NCBI RefSeq assembly: GCF_034353875.1
Contig: NZ_CP133784.1
Span: 2,563,501-2,627,500, forward strand
Direction: 5' to 3'
Source of the DNA: Pseudomonas sp. MH9.2
GTDB lineage: Bacteria; Pseudomonadota; Gammaproteobacteria; Pseudomonadales; Pseudomonadaceae
Length of the DNA stretch: 64,000 nucleotides
Shown piece after piece: positions 18,248 to 27,165 of this stretch. The position numbers were made by a program, and so were the translations under genes. Numbering within the stretch: position 1 is the stretch's first letter; each line of letters opens with the position of its first letter. Below the pieces are notes generated by a model that was not told the DNA's origin, did no database searches, and saw nothing but the letters and a program-made list of their open reading frames with translations.

Positions 18248-19428
18248 GCGCAGTGATCGAAACCGATGTGGTGATTCTCGGCGGCGGCATTGTCGGTGCG
18301 TCGGCAGCCTTGATGCTCGTCCGCATGGGCAAGCGCGTGGCACTGCTGGAGCGTGACTTTTGTGGCTCACATTCCAGTGGTGTGAACTACGGCGGTGTGC
18401 GCCGTCAGGGTCGACCGCTGAGCCAATTGCCATTGTCCCAACGCGCCCACCAGATCTGGGGCCTCTTGCATGAACTGATCGGCATCGACGGGGAGTACGT
18501 GCGCTCAGGGCATCTCAAGCTCGCCCGCAGCCATGAAGACATGGCCGCGCTGCAGGCCTACGCCGAGGACAGCCAAGGCTTTGGCCTCGGCCTGCAACTG
18601 CTCGACCGTGCCGAGTTGCGAGCACGCTTCCCCTGGGTCGGCGATGTGGCAGTCGGTGCCTCGCTGTGCCCCGATGACGGCCACGCCAACCCACGACTCG
18701 TCTCTCCGGCCTTTGCCCGCGCCGCGCAACGCTTGGGCGCGCAAGTGTTCGAGCAGGCCAACGTCATCGACGTCGCGCACGATGGGCAGATGTTTCAGGT
18801 GCGTAGCGCCAAGGGTTTAACGGTCCGCGCACCATGGCTGCTCAACTGTGCGGGTGCGTGGGCTGGCACCCTCGCCGCCAAGTTCGGCGAACCGGTGTCG
18901 ATGCAGTCAGGGCATCCGGCGATGCTCGTCACCGAGCCATTGCCCATGGTCATGGATGTGAGTACCGGCGTGGAAGGCGGCGGGATTTATGCGCGCCAGG
19001 TCGCACGCGGGAATTGCGTACTGGGCGGCGGCCAGGGGTTCGCGTTAGGCCCGGAGTCGGCTCGCCCTGGACAGGCCGCCGTGCTGGATATCCTGCGCAA
19101 CGCCGCCGAGCTGTACCCCTTTTTGACAGGCGCTCAGGCGATTCGTACCTGGAGTGGCACCGAAGGTTATCTGCCCGATCGCGAACCGGTGATCGGCGCC
19201 AGCACCACTCAACCCGGCTTGCTGCATGGCTTCGGCTTTGCCGGTGCCGGTTTCCAAATCGGCCCGGCAGTGGGTGAAGCCTTGGCCGAGTTGGTCTGTA
19301 CCGGCGGCACAACACAACCCATCACAGCGTTTTCCATCAGCCGCTTTCAACCCGCCGCGTTTACGCCAAACCGGTCGCTGCACGCGGGGACCGTCATTCA
19401 ATTGCCTAGAGGAAGGTCACTTCAATGA
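18244..19428 (+). CDS. FAD-dependent amine/opine dehydrogenase, catalytic subunit (HcnC/OoxB-like, DAO family)
   Basis: A 394-residue member of the D-amino-acid oxidase/glycine oxidase fold and the probable substrate-oxidising subunit. It opens with the FAD loop VVILGGGIVGASAALML. It then has the VNYGGVRRQGR segment and NCAGAWAG. Near the C-terminus are TWSGTEGYLPDREPVIG and the GFGFAGAGFQIGPAVGEALAEL motif. A longer frame exists upstream, but the ATG at 18244 overlaps the previous stop (ATGA) and begins the Rossmann fold. Related enzymes oxidise secondary amines such as opines, D-hydroxyproline or glycine. The substrate-binding protein gene follows with another ATGA-type overlap. Confidence 0.85.
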   Translation: MSAVIETDVVILGGGIVGASAALMLVRMGKRVALLERDFCGSHSSGVNYGGVRRQGRPLSQLPLSQRAHQIWGLLHELIGIDGEYVRSGHLKLARSHEDMAALQAYAEDSQGFGLGLQLLDRAELRARFPWVGDVAVGASLCPDDGHANPRLVSPAFARAAQRLGAQVFEQANVIDVAHDGQMFQVRSAKGLTVRAPWLLNCAGAWAGTLAAKFGEPVSMQSGHPAMLVTEPLPMVMDVSTGVEGGGIYARQVARGNCVLGGGQGFALGPESARPGQAAVLDILRNAAELYPFLTGAQAIRTWSGTEGYLPDREPVIGASTTQPGLLHGFGFAGAGFQIGPAVGEALAELVCTGGTTQPITAFSISRFQPAAFTPNRSLHAGTVIQLPRGRSLQ

Positions 19429-20468
19429 AGAACGTCAAACGTATCGCCCTGTCTTGTCTACCCTTGGCCAGCCTGCTGCTCACGGCACCGGCGCATGCCG
19501 AACCGACGCTGTATCTGGGCATGAACGGCGGCACCATGGAACGCGTCTATGCCGACAAGGTTTTGCCGGCTTTTGAGAAGGCCAATAACGTCAAGGTGGT
19601 GATCGTACCCGGCACCTCTTCTGACATTCTGGCCAAGGTCCAGGCCAGCAAGGACAACCCGCAACTACACGTCATGTTCCTCGACGACGGCATCATGTAC
19701 CGCGCCATCTCCATGGGCCTGTGCGGCAAGCTGCAGCCAAGCGCGGCGCTGGCAGACATTCCGGCCAAGGCTCGGATCAAGGAAGAAGCCGCAGCAGTAA
19801 CCCTGGGCGTCACCGGCCTCGCCTACAACACACGAATGTTCAAGGAGAAAGGCTGGAGCGCTCCCACCTCGTGGATGGACATGGCCGACAGTCGTTACAA
19901 GGACAAAGTAGTCTTCCAGTCCCTGGCTTCGTCGACCTATGGCCTGCACGGCTTCTTGATGTTCAACCGTATCCAGGGCGGCAGCGAAACCAACGTCGAA
20001 CCGGGCTTCAAGGCCTGGCCGAAAACCGTCGGCCCCAACGTACTGGAATACATCGCCAGCTCAGCGAAGATTTCCGAAATGGTGCAAACCGACGAAGCCG
20101 CCCTCTTCCCCCTGACACCGACCCAGGTCTCCACCCTGAAACTGCTCGGCGTGCCGGTTGAATACGCACAACCCAAAGAAGGTGCGGTGGTACTCAACGT
20201 CGCCGAATGCACCATCGCCAACAACAACCAGCCCGAGCTCGCGCAAAAACTCGCCGCCTACCTCCTGAGCCCGGAAGCGCAGGCCCCGGCACTGGAAGAA
20301 GGCGACCAAATCCCCTCCAACCCAAAAACCCCAACCACCGATAAAACCCGCAGCCAGGTCGCAGCGATGAACGCATACCTGGAGACGGCCATCTCGATTG
20401 ATTGGGATCAGGTTAATCAGCAACGCCCGGAATGGAATGCGCGCTGGAGCCGGACGATCGAGCGGTAG
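19425..20468 (+). CDS. ABC transporter periplasmic substrate-binding protein
   Basis: A 347-residue secreted binding protein of the extracellular solute-binding family used by polyamine/opine/iron-type importers. A signal peptide of about 25 residues ends at PAHA before EPTLYLG. The mature part has the two-lobed pattern (AKVQASKDNPQ, VTGLAYNTRMF, FQSLASSTYG). Its placement as the last gene, after the dehydrogenase subunits, suggests that uptake and oxidation of one compound are encoded together. Overlap with the preceding stop is 4 bp. The ligand cannot be read from the sequence. Confidence 0.88.
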   Translation: MKNVKRIALSCLPLASLLLTAPAHAEPTLYLGMNGGTMERVYADKVLPAFEKANNVKVVIVPGTSSDILAKVQASKDNPQLHVMFLDDGIMYRAISMGLCGKLQPSAALADIPAKARIKEEAAAVTLGVTGLAYNTRMFKEKGWSAPTSWMDMADSRYKDKVVFQSLASSTYGLHGFLMFNRIQGGSETNVEPGFKAWPKTVGPNVLEYIASSAKISEMVQTDEAALFPLTPTQVSTLKLLGVPVEYAQPKEGAVVLNVAECTIANNNQPELAQKLAAYLLSPEAQAPALEEGDQIPSNPKTPTTDKTRSQVAAMNAYLETAISIDWDQVNQQRPEWNARWSRTIER

Positions 20469-20480
20469 AGAGCAACACCA

Positions 20481-20599
20481 TGTAAGAGCGCGCTTGCAAC
20501 TATGCGTCCCGCCGCGATCGGCTAACAGAGTCGGAAAAGTAGTGGATTCACTATCGCACCGGGCAGAGCCGATTTATCACGAGCAAGCGCGCGCCTACA
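20481..20599. repeat. Degenerate REPIN-like inverted repeat pair
   Basis: Two inverted elements face each other about 85 bp apart: GCGCGCTTGC at 20488-20497 and GCAAGCGCGC at 20583-20592. They sit within TGTA...TACA borders, and the sequence beyond the arms is partly complementary (GATCGGC and GCCGAT). Pseudomonas REP elements commonly read TGTAGGAGCGAGCTTGCTCGCG, which both arms resemble. The location in a gap between genes also fits. Copy number in the genome was not checked. Confidence 0.5.
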
Positions 20600-20721
20600 C
20601 GTCACTAAGTTCTATATAACCTCACTTCCGATGACAGCGGGATCATCCTCACCTAATAACTCAACATACTCATAGAACACTCAGCCGGAGAAAAACCATT
20701 ACTCATCACTGCGCCTCGTAT

Positions 20722-21210
20722 TCAACCCGCTCCTTGTACGGCACGTATAGCCGCCTTGAGTTCCCGTTCTGAACATACGTAGAATCTGTCACCCTTCTGA
20801 TAAAGTATTTTTGTCGTCAACACGGCAACTGATGTGTCAGACATCTCAAGCCGATAATGTTTGTCGAAGTATAATTTTGGTGAAAGCAGACTCTGGTTGG
20901 CCCATTCGTCCAGCAGGGCGGCACACACCATACATAGAATGCCAGCCTCAATCATGGACCCACGATTGAGGCTGATCAGATGCGAAATCATTGTGCTGAG
21001 CTTTGAATCAAAAATGATAGCGGTAGGGCTTACAAAGAAGCCTGTCAAACCAAAAGCAATAATTACAAAGCCGATAGCGTACAAAAAACGCCACGGACAA
21101 CAGGCACGATCAAAATAGTCAAGGTAGTTCCGTTCAAAACCCTTTACTTCAAAATATCCTGGAAACTCAGAAACACGAACCTTAATTAGGCCACCTCTTG
21201 CCCACTCCAT
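20722..21210 (-). CDS. Orphan hypothetical membrane protein
   Basis: A 162-residue protein that I do not recognise. Two hydrophobic segments are visible, around FLYAIGFVIIAFGLTGFFV and MIEAGILCMVCAAL, with a short loop between them, so it is probably an inner-membrane hairpin protein with both ends on one side. The C-terminal part is soluble and charged (KHYRLEMSDTSVAVLTTK, YVCSERELKAAIRAV). The start could be ATG 21210 or the TTG two codons upstream. The gene and its flanks are visibly richer in A/T than the surroundings and it has no functional neighbour, which hints at acquisition by transfer. No function is proposed. Confidence 0.6.
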   Translation of the reverse strand: MEWARGGLIKVRVSEFPGYFEVKGFERNYLDYFDRACCPWRFLYAIGFVIIAFGLTGFFVSPTAIIFDSKLSTMISHLISLNRGSMIEAGILCMVCAALLDEWANQSLLSPKLYFDKHYRLEMSDTSVAVLTTKILYQKGDRFYVCSERELKAAIRAVQGAG

Positions 21211-21490
21211 TTCCAACCGCCGCCTAAAAAAAGAAAATCATAGCAAATGGCTGGTTTATAGCGGCACATCTAATTATTAAAAATAATTTCCAGGAGTATT
21301 CCCACATGAACCATCCATCAATCCATGTTGACATAATTAGCAATTAACAACTTGTGCAGTAAGTGGCGCAGTACTTTAAGTAACCGTATAACTCAGTCAT
21401 CCAGAAAACCAAACCGAAACCTATTCGAGTAGGGCGGCTCCCACCGGTAGATGGAGGTCAATGAATCGCAGACATGGGCTACGCACAAAC
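21211..21490. other. A/T-rich stretch without a recognisable gene
   Basis: I see no gene here beyond a 13-codon frame. A perfect A/T hairpin (AATTATT/AATAATT, about 21271-21288) is present. The base composition is low in G+C for this window, as in the neighbouring orphan gene. Confidence 0.5.
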
Positions 21491-21491
21491 C

Positions 21492-21528
21492 AAAAGGCCC
21501 GTAGCGTTGGACGCTACGGGCCTTTTTT
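21492..21528. terminator. Bidirectional terminator after ssb
   Basis: A long perfect stem, GGCCCGTAGCG/CGCTACGGGCC, with a 5-nt loop is flanked by A4 and T6. It lies 20 bp after the ssb stop read on the minus strand. The plus-strand T-run is longer, so it could also stop transcripts from the left. Confidence 0.85.
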
Positions 21529-21547
21529 ACAGCTGAGGAGCTATATC

Positions 21548-22093
21548 CTAGAACGGAATATCGTCATCAAAGCTGTCGAAATCCGGAGCCGGTTGCGGTG
21601 CGGCCTGCTGCTGTGGCGCAGGACGCGATTCGCGTTGTGGCTGGGATTGCGGTTGGGATTGCGGTTGGGACTGCTGCGGACGCGACTGTTGAGGGCGCGG
21701 CGCGGAGTTGGACATGCCGCCTTGACCCTGTGGAGCGCCTTCGCCTTGTGGACGGCCGCCCAGCAGTTGCATGGTGCCTTGCATGTCGACGACGATTTCA
21801 GTGGTGTAGCGCTTGATACCGTCTTTTTCCCACTCGCGGGTTTGCAGCTTGCCTTCGATGTACACCTGCGAACCTTTGCGCAGGTATTCGCCGGCGATTT
21901 CAGCAACCTTGCCGAACATCGAAACACGGTGCCATTCAGTCTTTTCGACCTTCTGACCGGTTTGTTTATCGGTCCACTGTTCGCTGGTCGCCAGACTCAG
22001 GTTGGTCACGGCGTTACCGTTAGGCAAGTAGCGAACTTCGGGATCCTGGCCGCATGTACCGACCAATATGACTTTGTTAACCCCACGGGCCAT
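21548..22093 (-). CDS. ssb: Single-stranded DNA-binding protein SSB
   Basis: A 181-residue protein that coats single-stranded DNA in replication, recombination and repair. The N-terminal OB fold (about residues 1-110) begins [20 protein letters not shown] and contains [10 protein letters not shown]. The C-terminal tail is a long Gln/Pro/Ser-rich linker with QPQS repeats (encoded by a 12-bp tandem repeat at about 21643-21670). It ends in the acidic tip DDDIPF, which binds partner proteins. The gene lies 9 bp after the MFS gene and may be co-transcribed with it. Confidence 0.97.
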   Translation of the reverse strand: MARGVNKVILVGTCGQDPEVRYLPNGNAVTNLSLATSEQWTDKQTGQKVEKTEWHRVSMFGKVAEIAGEYLRKGSQVYIEGKLQTREWEKDGIKRYTTEIVVDMQGTMQLLGGRPQGEGAPQGQGGMSNSAPRPQQSRPQQSQPQSQPQSQPQRESRPAPQQQAAPQPAPDFDSFDDDIPF

Positions 22094-22102
22094 AACGTTC
22101 TC

Positions 22103-23500
22103 CTAGGCTTCGCACGCTGTCGGCGCCGGGTCGTTGACCAAGCGCTCAAGGGACGTGCGATCCAATAGTTCGGTGTCTAATTTGATATAGATGGCAGCTT
22201 CATCAGCCACCACCACTGCATCTGTTACTCCGGTGACGGCCATCAAACGCTCAATCAGGCCGGCTTCGCGCTGTGCTTCTGGCGTCAACGGCACACGCAG
22301 GCTCGTCACGTACGGTGGTTCGCGCATAGTAACAGCAAAGGCGAGCCATATGGCACACAGGCCAGCCCCGCCGAGGAACACAATGCTCAATCCACCGTGC
22401 TGAAATAACCAGCCGCCAAGAATGCCGCCAGCCGCCGAACCGAGGAACTGGCTGGTGGAGTAAACCCCCATCGCCGTGCCTTTTCCGCCTGCCGGTGACA
22501 CTTTACTGATCAACGACGGCAACGAGGCCTCAAGCAAGTTGAACGCGGTGAAGAACACCACCGTCCCGATCACCAAAGCCCGCAACGTATCGCCGAATGC
22601 CCAGAAGAATAGCTCAGTCAGCAGCAGCACGCTGACCGCCCCGAGCAATACACGTTTCATCTGGCGCTTCTTTTCACCATAAATGATGAACGGGATCATC
22701 GCAAAGAACGAAATCAGCAACGCGGTCAGGTAGACCCACCAGTGCTGTTCCTTGGGCAAACCGGCTTTTTCGACCAACGCCAGAGGCAAGGCAACGAAGC
22801 TGGACATGAGCATCGCGTGCAACACAAAGATACCTAAATCCAGGCGCAGCAAGTCGGGATGACGCAAGGTCGGGCCCAACGCCTGACGTGCAACGCCCGA
22901 TTCGCGATGCTGCAGTGGTCCGGTCGACTTCGGCACCATGAAGGCGACGATCAGAATCCCTACCAGCGCCATCCCGCCCGTGGCCAGAAACAGCCCCGAC
23001 AGGCCGAACGCGCGGGTCAGCAAGGGGCCGACGACCATGGCAACCGCAAAGGAGAGACCGATGGTCATGCCGATCATGGCCATCGCTTTGGTGCGGTGCT
23101 GTTCGCGGGTAAGGTCCGAGAGCAACGCCATCACCGCCGCCGAGATGGCGCCAGCCCCTTGCAGGATCCGTCCGGCGATCACGCCCCAGATCGAGTCCGC
23201 ATTGGCCGCCAGCAAGCTGCCAAGAGCAAAGATGATCAAGCCCAGATAAATTACTGGCCGCCGACCGATCCGGTCGGAAATCATCCCGAATGGAATCTGC
23301 AGCACCGCTTGGGTCAGGCCATAAGCGCCGATAGCCAGACCGATGAGCGCAGGAGACGCGCCCGCCAGGTCCATGCCATAGGTGGCCAGCACCGGCAAAA
23401 CCATAAACATGCCAAGCATACGGAAGGCGAACACCAGCGCCAGACCGCTTGCTGCGCGGGTCTCGCTGCCACTCATGCGTTCGCTAAGGGGATCGTGCAT
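22103..23500 (-). CDS. MFS transporter, YajR-like
   Basis: A 465-residue major facilitator with 12 predicted transmembrane helices. The loop 2-3 signature reads [16 protein letters not shown]. After the last helix a soluble domain of about 70 residues (around [17 protein letters not shown] to the end) resembles the ferredoxin-like domain of E. coli YajR. Substrate unknown; drug or proton exchange is the family's usual role. The gene is divergent from uvrA across 129 bp and precedes ssb, an arrangement known in other pseudomonads. Confidence 0.88.
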   Translation of the reverse strand: MHDPLSERMSGSETRAASGLALVFAFRMLGMFMVLPVLATYGMDLAGASPALIGLAIGAYGLTQAVLQIPFGMISDRIGRRPVIYLGLIIFALGSLLAANADSIWGVIAGRILQGAGAISAAVMALLSDLTREQHRTKAMAMIGMTIGLSFAVAMVVGPLLTRAFGLSGLFLATGGMALVGILIVAFMVPKSTGPLQHRESGVARQALGPTLRHPDLLRLDLGIFVLHAMLMSSFVALPLALVEKAGLPKEQHWWVYLTALLISFFAMIPFIIYGEKKRQMKRVLLGAVSVLLLTELFFWAFGDTLRALVIGTVVFFTAFNLLEASLPSLISKVSPAGGKGTAMGVYSTSQFLGSAAGGILGGWLFQHGGLSIVFLGGAGLCAIWLAFAVTMREPPYVTSLRVPLTPEAQREAGLIERLMAVTGVTDAVVVADEAAIYIKLDTELLDRTSLERLVNDPAPTACEA

Positions 23501-23568
23501 GGAAAAACCTCGTGTGAACCGGCAGCGATTCTACCAGTCCCATCGATGTAGAGCACATACGCGACGCT

Positions 23569-23598
23569 TTGCCGCGTAATGGTATGGAGCCGTATACT
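23569..23598 (+). promoter_or_regulatory. Candidate sigma-70 promoter for uvrA
   Basis: TTGCCG (23569-23574) and TATACT (23593-23598) are separated by 18 bp and lie about 30 bp upstream of the uvrA GTG start. I do not see a good match to a Pseudomonas LexA box beside it. Confidence 0.5.
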
Positions 23599-23629
23599 CC
23601 CGTGTTTAAGCCCGCCAAGCGAGGCCGCA

Positions 23630-26473
23630 GTGGACAAGATCCTGATACGTGGGGCGCGAACCCACAACCTGAAGAACATTGACCTGACCCTGCCACGCGA
23701 CAAATTGATCGTCATTACCGGTCTTTCCGGTTCTGGTAAATCGTCGCTAGCCTTCGATACGCTTTACGCCGAAGGGCAGCGGCGCTATGTCGAGTCGCTT
23801 TCCGCGTACGCTCGGCAGTTTCTGTCGATGATGGAAAAGCCGGACGTCGATACGATCGAAGGGCTGTCGCCGGCGATTTCTATCGAACAGAAATCCACGT
23901 CGCACAACCCGCGTTCGACGGTGGGCACGATCACCGAAATCTACGATTACCTGCGCCTGCTGTATGCGCGTGTCGGCCAGCCTCGCTGCCCGGACCACGA
24001 TATTCCGCTGGAAGCGCAGACCGTCAGCCAGATGGTCGACCTGGTACTGGCGCAACCTGAAGGCAGCAAACTGATGCTCCTGGCGCCTGTGGTTCGCGAG
24101 CGCAAAGGCGAGCACCTGGCGATCTTCGAAGAGCTGCGCGCTCAAGGCTTCGTCCGCGCACGGGTCAACGGCAGGCTATGTGAACTCGATGAACTGCCCA
24201 AGCTGGATAAACAGAAGAAGCACTCCATCGACGTGGTGGTTGACCGGTTCAAGGTTCGTGAAGACATGCAGCAGCGTCTGGCCGAGTCCTTCGAAACCGC
24301 GCTGAAACTGGCTGACGGTATCGCCTGGGTCGCGCCGATGGATGACGAGCCGGGCGAGGAAATGATTTTCTCCGCACGGTTTGCCTGCCCGATCTGTGGA
24401 CACGCCATCAGCGAGCTGGAGCCCAAGCTGTTCTCCTTCAATAACCCGGCTGGCGCGTGCCCGACCTGCGACGGCCTGGGTGTGAAGCAGTTTTTCGACA
24501 TCAAGCGTCTGGTCAATGGCGAGTTGACGCTGGCCGAAGGCGCGATTCGTGGCTGGGACCGGCGCAACGTCTATTACTTCCAGATGCTCGGCTCTCTCGC
24601 GAGCCACTACGGGTTCAGCCTCGAAGTGCCGTTCAACGAGTTGCCCGCCGATCAGCAGAAAATCCTCCTGAATGGCAGCGGCACGCAGAACGTCGACTTC
24701 CGCTATCTCAATGATCGCGGCGACATCGTCAAGCGTGCGCATCCGTTCGAAGGCATCGTGCCCAATCTCGAGCGGCGCTATCGCGAGACCGAGTCGGCCA
24801 CAGTGCGCGAAGAGCTGGCCAAGTTCCTCAGCACTCAGCCCTGCCCGGATTGCCGTGGCACCCGTCTGCGTCGTGAGGCGCGGCATGTCTGGGTAGGCGA
24901 AAAAACCCTGCCGGCCGTGACCAGTCTGCCCATCGGCGATGCTACCGAGTATTTCAGCACGCTGAAGCTAACCGGACGGCGCGGTGAAATTGCCGACAAG
25001 ATCCTCAAGGAAATTCGCGAGCGCCTGCAGTTCCTGGTCAACGTCGGCCTGGATTATCTGTCCCTGGACCGCAGTGCAGATACCTTGTCTGGCGGTGAAG
25101 CCCAACGTATTCGCTTGGCCAGCCAGATCGGCGCGGGCCTCGTCGGGGTCCTGTATATCCTAGACGAACCGTCCATTGGCTTGCATCAACGGGACAACGA
25201 CCGGCTGCTGGGCACGCTCAAGCATCTGCGTGACATCGGCAATACGGTGATCGTGGTCGAGCATGACGAAGATGCTATTCGCCTGGCTGACTACGTGGTG
25301 GACATCGGCCCTGGTGCCGGTATTCATGGCGGGCACATCGTTGCGCAAGGCACGCCGGCCGAAGTCATGGCGCATCCTGATTCACTGACCGGCAAATACC
25401 TGTCAGGCCGGGTGAAGATTGAAGTACCGGCCAAGCGCACGCCACGCGACAAGAAGCTGAACCTGACCCTCAAGGGCGCGCGTGGCAACAACTTGCGCAA
25501 TGTCGATCTGGAAATCCCGATCGGTCTGCTGACCTGCGTGACCGGTGTTTCCGGCTCGGGCAAGTCGACGCTGATCAACAACACACTGTTCCCGCTCAGC
25601 GCCACGGCCCTGAATGGCGCAACCACGCTAGAAGCCGCGGCGCACGACAGCATCGATGGCCTTCAGCACCTGGATAAAGTCGTCGATATCGACCAAAGCC
25701 CCATCGGTCGAACCCCGCGCTCCAATCCGGCAACGTATACCGGGTTGTTCACACCTATTCGCGAGTTGTTTTCCGGTGTTCCAGAGTCGCGCTCACGCGG
25801 GTACGGCCCGGGACGTTTCTCGTTCAACGTGAAGGGCGGCCGTTGTGAGGCGTGCCAGGGCGATGGTCTGATCAAGGTCGAGATGCACTTTCTGCCGGAC
25901 ATCTACGTGCCTTGCGATGTGTGCAAGAGCAAGCGCTATAACCGCGAAACGCTGGAAATCAAATACAAGAGCAAGAACATCCACGAAGTGCTGGAGATGA
26001 CCATCGAGGAAGCTCGGGTGTTCTTCGATGCCGTACCTGCACTGGCGCGCAAACTGCAAACGCTGATGGATGTTGGGCTGTCGTACATCAAGCTGGGGCA
26101 GTCCGCGACCACGCTGTCGGGCGGCGAGGCGCAGCGGGTCAAGCTGTCACGCGAGTTGTCCAAGCGTGATACGGGCAAGACGCTGTACATCCTCGATGAG
26201 CCGACCACCGGTTTGCACTTCGCCGATATTCAGCAGTTGCTCGACGTGCTGCATCGTCTGCGCGATCACGGGAATACCGTAGTGGTGATCGAGCACAACC
26301 TGGATGTGATCAAGACCGCTGACTGGTTGGTGGACCTGGGTCCGGAAGGCGGTTCCAAGGGCGGCCAGATCATCGCCTGCGGTACCCCGGAGGAAGTCGC
26401 AGAGATGAAGCAGTCTTACACCGGCCACTACCTCAAACCGCTGCTGCTTCGGGATAAAGCCGACGCAGTCTAG
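23630..26473 (+). CDS. uvrA: Excinuclease ABC subunit A (UvrA)
   Basis: A 947-residue ATPase that finds DNA lesions with UvrB in nucleotide excision repair. It has two ABC modules. The first has Walker [10 protein letters not shown] (31-39) and signature [14 protein letters not shown]. The second has GVSGSGKST and [14 protein letters not shown]. Zinc-binding cysteines are seen in CPICG...CPTCDG and in CEACQGDG...CDVCKSKR. The start is GTG at 23630, with GAGG 5 bp upstream, giving the conserved [14 protein letters not shown]; a longer frame upstream is not conserved. It is divergent from the MFS gene and convergent with the bacterioferritin gene, with a shared terminator. Confidence 0.97.
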   Translation: MDKILIRGARTHNLKNIDLTLPRDKLIVITGLSGSGKSSLAFDTLYAEGQRRYVESLSAYARQFLSMMEKPDVDTIEGLSPAISIEQKSTSHNPRSTVGTITEIYDYLRLLYARVGQPRCPDHDIPLEAQTVSQMVDLVLAQPEGSKLMLLAPVVRERKGEHLAIFEELRAQGFVRARVNGRLCELDELPKLDKQKKHSIDVVVDRFKVREDMQQRLAESFETALKLADGIAWVAPMDDEPGEEMIFSARFACPICGHAISELEPKLFSFNNPAGACPTCDGLGVKQFFDIKRLVNGELTLAEGAIRGWDRRNVYYFQMLGSLASHYGFSLEVPFNELPADQQKILLNGSGTQNVDFRYLNDRGDIVKRAHPFEGIVPNLERRYRETESATVREELAKFLSTQPCPDCRGTRLRREARHVWVGEKTLPAVTSLPIGDATEYFSTLKLTGRRGEIADKILKEIRERLQFLVNVGLDYLSLDRSADTLSGGEAQRIRLASQIGAGLVGVLYILDEPSIGLHQRDNDRLLGTLKHLRDIGNTVIVVEHDEDAIRLADYVVDIGPGAGIHGGHIVAQGTPAEVMAHPDSLTGKYLSGRVKIEVPAKRTPRDKKLNLTLKGARGNNLRNVDLEIPIGLLTCVTGVSGSGKSTLINNTLFPLSATALNGATTLEAAAHDSIDGLQHLDKVVDIDQSPIGRTPRSNPATYTGLFTPIRELFSGVPESRSRGYGPGRFSFNVKGGRCEACQGDGLIKVEMHFLPDIYVPCDVCKSKRYNRETLEIKYKSKNIHEVLEMTIEEARVFFDAVPALARKLQTLMDVGLSYIKLGQSATTLSGGEAQRVKLSRELSKRDTGKTLYILDEPTTGLHFADIQQLLDVLHRLRDHGNTVVVIEHNLDVIKTADWLVDLGPEGGSKGGQIIACGTPEEVAEMKQSYTGHYLKPLLLRDKADAV

Positions 26474-26487
26474 CCGGTGCGCTAACG

Positions 26488-26527
26488 AAAAAGCCCTGCC
26501 GCATTTTTTCTGCGGCAGGGCTTTTTT
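26488..26527. terminator. Bidirectional terminator between uvrA and the bacterioferritin gene
   Basis: The stem GCCCTGCCGCA/TGCGGCAGGGC encloses a 7-nt loop and has A-runs on the left and T6 on the right. It lies 15 bp after the uvrA stop and about 20 bp from the end of the convergent bacterioferritin gene. Confidence 0.9.
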
Positions 26528-26545
26528 ATGGCTGTGGTGCGGGAA

Positions 26546-27010
26546 TCAGAACTGCGATTGCAGGTAATTCTCCAGACCGATCAACTTGATCAGGCCGAAC
26601 TGCTGTTCCAGCCAGTACGTGTGATCTTCTTCGGTATCGGCCAACTGAATGCGCAGGATTTCGCGGGTTACGTAATCCTTGTGCAGCTCGCAGAGCTCAA
26701 TTCCCTTGCAAAGCGCGGCACGCACCTTGTACTCAAGGCGCAAATCGCTGGCGAGCATCTCAGGGACCGTGGTGCCTATGTCCAGATCATCGGGACGCAT
26801 GCGCGGCGTGCCTTCGAGCATCAGGATCCGGCGCATCAAGGCATCGGCGTGCTGGGTCTCTTCTTCCATTTCGTGGTTGATACGCTCGTAGAGCTTGCTG
26901 AAGCCCCAGTCCTCGTACATCCGCGAATGAATAAAATATTGATCGCGGGCTGACAGCTCCCCCGTCAGCAGCGTATTGAGGTAATCGATTACATCCGGGT
27001 GACCTTGCAT
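26546..27010 (-). CDS. bfrA: Bacterioferritin-family iron storage protein (BfrA/FtnA-like)
   Basis: A 154-residue four-helix ferritin-like protein that should assemble into a 24-subunit iron store. The ferroxidase ligands are visible: E18, E51 and H54 on helices A and B, and the later E-x-x-H of [11 protein letters not shown]. Aligned without gaps to E. coli Bfr, the heme-ligating Met52 is replaced by Thr52, so the protein probably does not bind heme in the normal way. This agrees with the P. aeruginosa relative later renamed FtnA. The ATG at 27010 gives the conserved [12 protein letters not shown] start behind GGGAGATGAGG. katA lies upstream on the same strand; pairing these two limits iron-driven peroxide damage. 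Confidence 0.92.
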   Translation of the reverse strand: MQGHPDVIDYLNTLLTGELSARDQYFIHSRMYEDWGFSKLYERINHEMEEETQHADALMRRILMLEGTPRMRPDDLDIGTTVPEMLASDLRLEYKVRAALCKGIELCELHKDYVTREILRIQLADTEEDHTYWLEQQFGLIKLIGLENYLQSQF

Positions 27011-27128
27011 CGCCCTCATCTCCCTGCTTGAAAGGCTGTAGTTTGAACCAACCCGCCGGGGAGGTCACTTCACAAAAAGCCAGAAAATGTGAAAACACGG
27101 CGAAAGCCGAACAATCAAATGCGAAAAG

Positions 27129-27146
27129 CCGCCCCCTTGAGGGCGG
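27129..27146 (-). terminator. Terminator after katA
   Basis: CCGCCC/GGGCGG with a 6-nt loop lies 20 bp beyond the katA stop. On the minus strand it is followed by CTTTTCG, a modest T-run. Confidence 0.65.
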
Positions 27147-27165
27147 TTCTGTATATCGCTTCAAC

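Noticed and set aside
16599..19428. Possible hydrogen cyanide synthase (hcnABC).
   Set aside because: The three subunits share the architecture, but here they are built into an ABC transporter operon with ATGA overlaps and an IclR regulator, unlike the stand-alone hcnABC operon. An amine/opine dehydrogenase fits better.
21306..21347. A 13-codon frame behind an AGGAG in the A/T-rich gap.
   Set aside because: Too short and without recognisable similarity or context to support as a gene.
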